Shown: in pieces, positions 44,013 to 51,245 of the stretch | Layout of the letters: each line of letters starts with the position of its first letter | How positions within the stretch are numbered: position 1 is the first letter of the stretch | Assembly (NCBI RefSeq): GCF_013001025.1 | Contig: NZ_CP053021.1 | Coordinates: 496,001-560,000, forward strand | Reading direction: 5' to 3' | DNA length: 64,000 bases | Source: Sphingobium yanoikuyae | GTDB lineage: Bacteria; Pseudomonadota; Alphaproteobacteria; Sphingomonadales; Sphingomonadaceae | Position numbers and translations under genes: made by a program | Notes under the pieces: model-generated | Database searches by the model: none | What the model was told of the DNA's origin: nothing | What the model saw: the letters and a program-made list of their open reading frames with translations, nothing else

Positions 44013-45503
44013 TTAGAAGGTCACGCCGACACGGGCGCTGACGGTCTGGCCGTCATCGCCGCCCGTGTAGGTGCCGGCGCGGTTGTTGGTGTGCCACTGG
44101 ATGCCGTTGAGCTGGATCCGGGTGAAGCTGTTGAGATACCAGTTGACGCCCAGCGTCGCGGCCCAGCCGTCGCCGCCCAGCACCAGGTCGGTATAATCGA
44201 GATTTTCGTAGCGGGCGGTCAGTTCGATCGCGCCAAGGCCGCCGTCGAGCACGGGGTCGAGCACATTGGGCTGGCCGAAGCTGCCGAGGCGCGGGTTGTA
44301 GGGCGGCAGTTCGCCGGTCAGGAACAGGCCGCTCGACAGGCTCCAGGCCTTGCTTTCGAAGCTGGGGCGTCCGCCGTCGAGCCGCGCGATGCGGCGACCG
44401 GCCTCACCCATCACCCACAGGCCGCCGACATAGCCGCCCAGTTCCGCGCCATAGCCGGTGGTCGAGCGGCCGCCGAGCAGTTCGCCGGTGGTGACGCGGA
44501 CCGCGCCGTTGAAGCGGCCGCCGATGACGGTGCTGCGGGTCAGCGTGGTCGCGGCGGACGACAGGGCTTCGTCGAAGAACCAGCCGCCGACATGGAGCAG
44601 CGAGCGATCGGTCTTGATCGGGTTCCAGTGCGCACGGCCGCTGAAGGTGCGGCTGTCATTGGTCGCCTGTTCGCCATCGACGCGGTCGCCGGTCACGCTG
44701 AGCGAGGCATGCCAGTTGGGACCGAACATGCGGCCCATGATGCCGATGCCGTAGAAGCCGCGCTGCGGGATGATGGCGGTCGACACCACGCCCCGTTCCA
44801 GGAAGGGGGTGGAGTCCGAACCGGTGCTGCCTTCGAAGGCGCGGTCGTTGAACAGGTGCCCGGCGCGCACGTCATAATCGACCTTGCTGCTGATCTTGTT
44901 GCGATAGCCCAGGAAGGCGGTGACGATGTCGACCTCATTCTCCGAAAAATCGCTTTCGAACTGGTAGAAGAAATGCGGGCCGACGCCGCCTTCCAGACCC
45001 AGGCGCAGCGCGCGCATGCCGGTCGTCGTGGTGTTGCGGCCGCCATATTTCGACCCCATGGTCGAGCTGACGTCGACCAGGATGCGGCCGCGCGGCTTGT
45101 AGGTGAAGACGCCGTCGGCCGAGCGGAAGACGGGCAGGCCCGCGCCCCATTCGGTGGTGACGCCGGACGGATTGGCGGCGACCGCGCGGGCCTGGGCCAC
45201 GTCGATATCGGCCGGGCCGGGGGGCACGATCTGCGGCGCGAAGGGGGCGATGACCAGCGGCTGGGTCGCGTCCTGCTGCGCCATTTGCGGCGCGGGCTGC
45301 GCAGCGGCGGGGGGCGTCGCGGCCTGGGCGGCGGCCTGTTGCCCCTCGATCTTGTCGAGCCGGGCCTTGAGCGTGGCGATCTCGGCCGCCTGGGCCTTCA
45401 CCAGTGCGGCCAGGTCATCGGCGCTGGGCGCCTGGGCGAGGGCGGGCGTGGCGACGATCAGTGCCAGCGCGGCGCAACCGCCGCGCAACATCAGATGGGA
45501 CAT
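44013..45503 (-). CDS. Outer-membrane porin, OprO/OprP-like with coiled-coil N-terminus
   Basis: 496 aa. Signal peptide about residues 1-23 (MSHLMLRGGCAALALIVATP, then ALA), then a coiled coil (LAALVKAQAAEIATLKARLD), then a beta-barrel ending in Phe (ARVGVTF). Typical of phosphate-selective-porin family proteins (PF07396), whose members pass various anions. Given its operon, it probably passes the carboxylate taken up by CitMHS. ATG 45503 begins 2 bp after the solute-binding-protein stop. Confidence 0.87.
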   Translation of the reverse strand: MSHLMLRGGCAALALIVATPALAQAPSADDLAALVKAQAAEIATLKARLDKIEGQQAAAQAATPPAAAQPAPQMAQQDATQPLVIAPFAPQIVPPGPADIDVAQARAVAANPSGVTTEWGAGLPVFRSADGVFTYKPRGRILVDVSSTMGSKYGGRNTTTTGMRALRLGLEGGVGPHFFYQFESDFSENEVDIVTAFLGYRNKISSKVDYDVRAGHLFNDRAFEGSTGSDSTPFLERGVVSTAIIPQRGFYGIGIMGRMFGPNWHASLSVTGDRVDGEQATNDSRTFSGRAHWNPIKTDRSLLHVGGWFFDEALSSAATTLTRSTVIGGRFNGAVRVTTGELLGGRSTTGYGAELGGYVGGLWVMGEAGRRIARLDGGRPSFESKAWSLSSGLFLTGELPPYNPRLGSFGQPNVLDPVLDGGLGAIELTARYENLDYTDLVLGGDGWAATLGVNWYLNSFTRIQLNGIQWHTNNRAGTYTGGDDGQTVSARVGVTF

Positions 45504-45505
45504 GC

Positions 45506-46579
45506 TTATCGGGCTCCGGAAATAAGGGCCGCCTGCCATTCGCGCAGGAAGCGCTGGCGCGTGAGGCGGTCGAGATTGACGAGAAGCTGCGGGCCGACGC
45601 GGATCGAGCGGGCCTGGGCAGCGGGCAGGCGGCGGCCGTTGATGTCGGTCCGCACCGGCCAGAGGCTATGTTGCGCGAGCAGCGATTGCCCTTCGCGCGA
45701 GAGGAGGAAGTCGAGGAACAGCTTGGCGGCGGCGGGGTGCCGTGCCTCGCGCGCGATGAAGGCGATGCGCGACATCACGATGGTATAATCTTCGGGAAAG
45801 ACGACGCCGATGCGCGGGTCGCGGCGGGCGCGTTCCTGCGCGTAGGAGCCGATCACATTATAGGCGATCGAGAATTTGCCTTCGGCCACGCCGCGCAGCA
45901 TCGGTTCGGTGGTGATGTGCAGTTGCGGCCGGGTCGCGGCCATCGCCTCGACCAGCGAACCGGTGTCGCGGGTGATGGCATAATCCTGCGTCAGATAGAG
46001 ATAGCCGGTGTTCGACCGGGCAGGATCGAAGGTCGCGACCTTGCCGGTCAGCGCCTTGCGATCCTTGCGCAGCATCGCCTCCAGCGCGGCATGGCTGCGC
46101 GGCGGATTGGCAATCGCCTTCTTGTTGTAGACATAGGCGATCGGCTCTGCGGTGACGCCAAAGCCCATATTCTTCCATACCGCATTGGCGGGCAGGGCGG
46201 GCTTTTCCGGGCTGGCATAGGCCTGGGCAAAGCCGTCGTTGATGAGCTTGACCTGCTGGTCCATCGCCGACGACCAGACCAGGTCGGCCGACATCCGGCC
46301 GCTGCGCGCCTCGGTCGAGAAGCGGCGGAACATCTCGTTCGACCCGAGGTCGGAATAGCTGACGGTGACGCCGGGATAGCGGCGCTGGAACGCCAGGATG
46401 ACCGGTGCCATTTCCGACGTGTCGGCATTGGCATAGACGATGACCTGCCGTTCGGCACGGGCATCGCCGATCAGATCGTCATAGGAACGCGGATAGCCGG
46501 TTGGCCTTTGCGCTACCGCTGTCGCGCTGGTGACGGACAGGCTTGCCAGCGCCGCCACTATCTGAATAACCCTTCGCAT
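45506..46579 (-). CDS. Periplasmic solute-binding protein (family 1/Fe3+-type), without permease
   Basis: 357 aa with a signal peptide (~1-23, ending AVAQ). It has the fold of iron/2-aminoethylphosphonate-type binding proteins: VIVYANADTSEMAPVILAF, YSDLGSNEMFRRF, GKVATFDPARSNTGYLYLTQ and a C-terminal AAKLFLDFLLSREGQSLL. No ABC permease or ATPase lies nearby. It is the first gene of the uptake operon and divergent from the TctDE-like pair, so it may present ligand to the sensor kinase, as BctC/TctC-type proteins do. This role is inference. Confidence 0.87.
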   Translation of the reverse strand: MRRVIQIVAALASLSVTSATAVAQRPTGYPRSYDDLIGDARAERQVIVYANADTSEMAPVILAFQRRYPGVTVSYSDLGSNEMFRRFSTEARSGRMSADLVWSSAMDQQVKLINDGFAQAYASPEKPALPANAVWKNMGFGVTAEPIAYVYNKKAIANPPRSHAALEAMLRKDRKALTGKVATFDPARSNTGYLYLTQDYAITRDTGSLVEAMAATRPQLHITTEPMLRGVAEGKFSIAYNVIGSYAQERARRDPRIGVVFPEDYTIVMSRIAFIAREARHPAAAKLFLDFLLSREGQSLLAQHSLWPVRTDINGRRLPAAQARSIRVGPQLLVNLDRLTRQRFLREWQAALISGAR

Positions 46580-46673
46580 CGACCCTGCTCCTCACATGTT
46601 CCGTTCTTCTGTCGGATTGGGAGAGGCAGTTACGAAGCCAAGCTGTCATGAACCTTTCAGCACCGGGTGCCCT

Positions 46674-47339
46674 ATTCGGATTTTGATGATCGAGGATGAC
46701 GCCGCACTGGCGCGCAGCATTGCAGCCCTGCTGCGGGCGGGCGGCCATGCGGTGGACCATGTCGCGACCGGCGAGGATGCGCTGGCGGTGGTGGGCGGGG
46801 AACCCTATGCGCTGGTGATACTGGACGTGGGCCTGCCCGATATCGATGGCTTTACCGTATTGGCGGAATTGCGCCGGCGCGGGGAGAAAGTGCCGGTGCT
46901 GATGCTGACCGCGCGCGATGCGCTGGACGACCGGGTGCGGGGGCTGGACCTGGGCGCCGACGATTATCTGCGCAAGCCCTTCGAACCGCAGGAACTGGAG
47001 GCGCGGGTGCGGGCGCTGGGGCGGCGGCGCGGTGGCGATCCGACCCCGGAAATCACGGTCGGGCCGCTGACCATCAATCGATCGACCGGTGCCGCCGATG
47101 TCGCCGGACGGGCGCTGGACCTGCGCCGGCGTGAACTGGCGGTGCTCGAGTCGCTGGCGACCAGGGCCGGGCAGGTGGTGCCGCGCGAATTGCTGATCGG
47201 CGAGGTGTTCGGCTTTGACGAGCCGGTCGGCAGCAATGCGATCGAGTTGCATGTGACCCGGCTGCGCGGCAAGCTGGCGCCCGACGGGCCGGGCATCCGC
47301 ACGGTGCGCGGCGTGGGCTATATGCTCGATGCCCAATGA
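46674..47339 (+). CDS. TctD-like OmpR-family response regulator
   Basis: 221 aa as given. The receiver has IEDDAALARSIAALL, phosphorylated Asp in LVILDVGLPD and Lys in YLRKPF; the winged helix has VGSNAIELHVTRLRGK. The start is uncertain: family proteins begin M-R-I-L-x-I-E-D-D, which here needs an ATT codon at 46674. The frame also has ATG 46596, only 17 bp from the divergent start and leaving no promoter, TTG 46683 and ATG 46686, which cut the first strand. Followed with 11-bp overlap by the kinase. Confidence 0.82.
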   Translation: MRILMIEDDAALARSIAALLRAGGHAVDHVATGEDALAVVGGEPYALVILDVGLPDIDGFTVLAELRRRGEKVPVLMLTARDALDDRVRGLDLGADDYLRKPFEPQELEARVRALGRRRGGDPTPEITVGPLTINRSTGAADVAGRALDLRRRELAVLESLATRAGQVVPRELLIGEVFGFDEPVGSNAIELHVTRLRGKLAPDGPGIRTVRGVGYMLDAQ

Positions 47340-48741
47340 GGGACGGCCATCGGGCGAGGGGCGGGCGATTGCCCTGCGCACCCGCCTGCTGGCGGCGATG
47401 CTGGGGCCGATGCTGGGCGCGGCGGCGATCATCGGCGTGGGCGGCGCGACGCTGATTTCCGACGTGGTCCGCCGGACCAACGACCGGGTGCTGGGCGGCG
47501 CGCTGGGCGCGATCGCCGAAACCGTGCAGGTGGAACGGGGCGAGGTGACGCTGGACCTGCCGCCCGCCGCGTTCGGCATGCTGGAGAATAGCGAGCGGGA
47601 CAATGTCTATTACCGGATCGCGGTGGGCGGCACGTTGCTGACCGGCTATGCCGATCTGCCCGCGCCCGACCCGCGGACCATGCCGGTCGACCAGCCGCGG
47701 TTCCGCTTTGCCCGGTATCGCGGGCAGGACATCCGCATCGGCGAGGTGAAGCGCAGCCTGCCGCGGATCGCCGATCCGGTGATCGTGCAGGTGGCCGAGA
47801 CGCTGGATAACCGGCGGGCGCTGATGCACCGGCTGATGATCGCGCTGCTGATTGGCGAACTGACGCTGGTGGGGGTGGCGATCCTGCTGCTGCGGCCGGC
47901 GCTGGGCTGGAGCCTGCGGCCGTTGCTGCGGCTGCGGCGCGCGGTCGAGGTGCGAGATGGCGGCGCGCGGCCGGATTTCTCGGCGCTGGATGCGGGGCCG
48001 TTGCCGAGCGAATTGCGGCCATTGGCGCGGGCGTTCAACCGGTTGCTGCGCCAGTTGGACCAGGCCACGGGGGGCGTGCGCCGCTTCACCGCCGATGCCT
48101 CGCACCAGATGCGCACGCCGATTTCGGTGCTGAAGGTGCAGATCGAGCTGGCGCGGCGGGGATCGCGCGAGGCGTTCGACGAAATTGCCGATGCGGCGCA
48201 GCGGCTGGAGCGGCTGGTGACGCAGTTGCTGGCGCTGGCGCGGGCCGAGGAAGCCGGGGCATCACCGCCACTGGAGACGGTGGACCTGAAAGAGGTCAGC
48301 GCGGTGGTGGTCAACCGGCTGATCAACCAGGCGATCCAGGCGCAGGTCGAACTCAATCTGGAGGCGTCGGACGCGGAAAGCTATCGCGTCGAGGCGCATC
48401 GCACGCTGGTGTTCGAGATATTGGCCAATCTGGTCGACAATGGCATCCGCTATAACCGGCCCGGCGGCACGGTGACGATCGCGCTGGCGCAGGGCGAGGA
48501 CGCGACCCTGATGACGGTCAGCGACGACGGCCCCGGCATTGCGGTGGAGCATCGCGACAAGGTGTTCGAACGCTTCTTTCGCGTGGGCGGCGCCAGCGCG
48601 CCGGAGGGGACGGGGCTGGGCCTTGCCATCGTCCAGTCCGCCGCGTCGCGCATGGGCGCGCAGGTGGAGATTGTCGAGGGCGGCGCGGGCACGCATATCC
48701 GCGTGCGCTTTCCGCGACGGGGGGAGGATGGCGCGGTTTAG
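47329..48741 (+). CDS. TctE-like sensor histidine kinase
   Basis: 470 aa. Helices at about residues 20-45 and 165-190 enclose a periplasmic 2CSK-type sensor region, followed by HAMP. The H-box TADASHQMRTPISVLKVQIE and ATPase motifs NLVDNGIRYNRPGG, SDDGPGIA and GTGLGLAIVQSAA are typical of TctE/QseC kinases. It should phosphorylate the regulator before it, to control the divergent carboxylate-uptake operon. Confidence 0.91.
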   Translation: MPNEGRPSGEGRAIALRTRLLAAMLGPMLGAAAIIGVGGATLISDVVRRTNDRVLGGALGAIAETVQVERGEVTLDLPPAAFGMLENSERDNVYYRIAVGGTLLTGYADLPAPDPRTMPVDQPRFRFARYRGQDIRIGEVKRSLPRIADPVIVQVAETLDNRRALMHRLMIALLIGELTLVGVAILLLRPALGWSLRPLLRLRRAVEVRDGGARPDFSALDAGPLPSELRPLARAFNRLLRQLDQATGGVRRFTADASHQMRTPISVLKVQIELARRGSREAFDEIADAAQRLERLVTQLLALARAEEAGASPPLETVDLKEVSAVVVNRLINQAIQAQVELNLEASDAESYRVEAHRTLVFEILANLVDNGIRYNRPGGTVTIALAQGEDATLMTVSDDGPGIAVEHRDKVFERFFRVGGASAPEGTGLGLAIVQSAASRMGAQVEIVEGGAGTHIRVRFPRRGEDGAV

Positions 48742-48784
48742 CGCGCGTCTGCCCACTCGTGCGCAGGCCGCCGCTTCGCGGCGC

Positions 48785-48818
48785 ACCCACCCCCGGCCCC
48801 TCCCTTGGAAGGGAGGGG
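48785..48818. repeat. Half copy of the CCCCTCCC palindromic element
   Basis: ACCCACCCCC followed by a hairpin CCCCTCCCTT/AAGGGAGGGG with a 2-nt centre. The same unit forms the right half of the element at 58311-58439. It lies between convergent genes and may help terminate both. Confidence 0.7.
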
Positions 48819-48835
48819 AGTAAATGTGCGCATGA

Positions 48836-50872
48836 TCAGCGCGGCGGCAGGTCGGGATAGCTGTGCGCGATCGGCCCCAGCGCGTCGGCCAGCGGGGCCA
48901 GCCAGGGTTCGAAGTGCCGCCAATGATCGACGCCGCCGGTATAGATGGGCTGGCGCACCTGTTCGGAACTGGCGGTGCGCACTGCCCGGTCGGTCTGCCA
49001 GAAGGACAGGCAGGCCGCCTCGAAATCGAGGCCGAGATAGGCGAGCAGCCGGTCGACCTCGCCGGGCGTGTCGGCGACCATCTGTTCGTAGATGACGCGG
49101 TGGACCCGGCCCGGCGCGGCCGCGTCATAGGCGGCCATCAGCGCGACATAGTCGCGATAATAAAGGCCTATGTCGGTGAGGTCATAGGTGAAGGCCTGGC
49201 CGCGCGCGAAATGCTGTTTCCAGCCCGAAAAGCAGCAGCCCATCGGATGGCGCCGCGCGTCGATGATGCTGGCATTGGGCAGGATCAGCTTGATGAGGCC
49301 GACATGCTGCCAGTTGTTGGGCATCTTGTCGATGAAGCGCGGCTTGCCGCTCTGTCGATGGACGCGGGTCTGTTCGACATATTCCTCGCCCAGACGCTGG
49401 CGATCGGTCGGGGTCAGCGATGCCGCCATGGCCGCGAAATCGGCAAATTCGCCGTCATCCACCCGCGATTGCAGGCGGCTGGCGATCATCATCATCTCGG
49501 GCAGTTCCATCGTGCCTTCGACCTGGCTGTGGCTGGCGAGGATCTGTTCGACCAATGTCGATCCCGCGCGCGGCAGGCCGACGATGAAGATCGGGTCGGG
49601 CGCAGTGCAGCCGCCGTCGCCCATGGCGGCGATGAAGGGCGCGCTGAAGGTCGTGGCGGTGGCCGCGACTTCGGCGGAAAATTCGCCGGCATCATGGCGG
49701 ATCATGGCGCGGCGCAGCCGGTTGCCGGCGTCATAATGGCGGAAGGCTGCTTCGTCCGCCTTGCGATCCTCCTGCGCCTTGCCGAGCGAGAAATGGAGGT
49801 GGAAGACATCCTCGCCATCGGTCTGGCCATCGCTCGCCAGGGTTTCGAGCGCGCGCTCCATCGTGGCGATGTCGGCGGCGTCGAGCTTAACGGTCTTGAG
49901 GTTGGCGAGGCTCCACCAGGCTTCGCCCATGGTCGGGCGATGATGGACCGCCTGGCGATAGGCATGGACCGCGTCGGCCTGTCGCCCCAGCGTCTTGAGC
50001 GCATGGCCCAGATTCTGCCAGACCTGTGGCTGGTCGGGACGATCGGCCAGCAGTCGCTCATAGATGGCGCGCGCCGCGTCCTGATCGCCCAGCCGCACCA
50101 GCACCGATGCGCGGATGAGGTCATAGCCCGGATTATGGATCGGCGAGCGGGCGAGGGTTTCGGCATGGGCCAGCGCTTCGCTCAGGCGGTTGTTCTGCAG
50201 CAGCAGGCGGATCAGGAAATCGCGGGCGAGGTCGAAGCCGGGCGCCAGCACGACGGCGCGCTCGACATGAGCGAGGGCGGCATTCATGTCGCCGCGCCGC
50301 CATTGCACCTCACCCATGAGGCGGATGCCGGCGGGATCGTCGGGCAGGCGATCGGCGCGCGCCGACAGCAGCGTGGCCGCATCGTCCAGTCGCCCCTCGT
50401 TCATCGCTAGGGCCGCTGCCAGCAGGTCGCGATCGCGCGAGGCGGCGTGGACGCCCGACAGGTCGGCACGCCAGGCATCGCCATCGCGCCCAATCGTGCG
50501 TAGCAGCCCGGCCAGCATGAACCAGCCGCCGGGGACGCCGGGTTGCTGGCGGGTCAGGCTTTCGAGCGCGCCGATCGCCTGGCGCTGGTCGCCGGCTTCC
50601 TGCGCGGCCTGGGCCAGTTCCCACAATATCGCCGGGACGCTGGGATGCTGGCGGGCGAGGGGAGTGAGCCGGGCCAGTGCGGCCTTGGGCTTGCCGAGGC
50701 GGCGCAGCGCCTGGCCGATCAGCAGTTCGGCGGGGGGCAGGCGTCCGGCCCGGCGCAGGATAGCCTCGGCCTGCGCCAATGCCGCATCGGGGCGGGCGTC
50801 GAGCAGGGCTGCGGCGTCTGCCAGCGCCGTCTGGATGCTGTCGGTTGCCGGTACGGCGGACGCGTTCCCCAT
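48836..50872 (-). CDS. TPR-repeat sulfotransferase family protein
   Basis: 678 aa. Residues ~1-370 are tetratricopeptide repeats (QVWQNLGHALKTLGRQADAV, GEAWWSLANLKTVKLDA). Residues ~420-670 form a sulfotransferase domain: the PAPS 5'-phosphosulfate loop is in FIVGLPRAGSTLVEQILASH near residue 430, and the 3'-phosphate region is NASIIDARRHPMGCCFSGW. Such fusions are common in sphingomonads; the acceptor (protein, glycan or lipid) is unknown. No signal peptide. Confidence 0.88.
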   Translation of the reverse strand: MGNASAVPATDSIQTALADAAALLDARPDAALAQAEAILRRAGRLPPAELLIGQALRRLGKPKAALARLTPLARQHPSVPAILWELAQAAQEAGDQRQAIGALESLTRQQPGVPGGWFMLAGLLRTIGRDGDAWRADLSGVHAASRDRDLLAAALAMNEGRLDDAATLLSARADRLPDDPAGIRLMGEVQWRRGDMNAALAHVERAVVLAPGFDLARDFLIRLLLQNNRLSEALAHAETLARSPIHNPGYDLIRASVLVRLGDQDAARAIYERLLADRPDQPQVWQNLGHALKTLGRQADAVHAYRQAVHHRPTMGEAWWSLANLKTVKLDAADIATMERALETLASDGQTDGEDVFHLHFSLGKAQEDRKADEAAFRHYDAGNRLRRAMIRHDAGEFSAEVAATATTFSAPFIAAMGDGGCTAPDPIFIVGLPRAGSTLVEQILASHSQVEGTMELPEMMMIASRLQSRVDDGEFADFAAMAASLTPTDRQRLGEEYVEQTRVHRQSGKPRFIDKMPNNWQHVGLIKLILPNASIIDARRHPMGCCFSGWKQHFARGQAFTYDLTDIGLYYRDYVALMAAYDAAAPGRVHRVIYEQMVADTPGEVDRLLAYLGLDFEAACLSFWQTDRAVRTASSEQVRQPIYTGGVDHWRHFEPWLAPLADALGPIAHSYPDLPPR

Positions 50873-51245
50873 AGCCCCTCATATTTGTGCGACTGCTCAA
50901 AATCTTATGTCGGCTGCAGGCAGGCGTCGAGTCAGCTTGTCGTAAAAGTTTCGAAAAGTCGCCGAACAGCCGCTTGACAGGGCGTGTCCGATCGGCAGTA
51001 TCGAATTTAGGACAGTTGTTCTGATTGCTGCAAAAGCGAACTGTCCGGGGATTATGGAACAGATAAACAGCGTGGCCAGCGTCTGGCGGCGATCCTGAAA
51101 GAGTCTCTCTTTCGGGCGGGGCATCCTTCGCCCTGTCGGCCGCCGGTGCGCGAGGCCATGCGAACGCGTCAGGGAAGGAGACCCGGAGCACCGGGCGAAT
51201 TTCGCAGGAGAGGACGAGTCGCAACGCGTATCAGGGGGTATTCGT
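50873..51245. promoter_or_regulatory. Upstream region of the second TonB receptor, with inverted repeat
   Basis: 373 bp without a gene. It contains a perfect 8-bp inverted repeat GGACAGTT (51010-51017) / AACTGTCC (51039-51046) separated by 21 bp, a likely operator. TTGACA at 50974-50979 could be a -35 element, but the -10 is poor. The sequence before the ATG at 51246 lacks a strong ribosome site. Confidence 0.45.
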
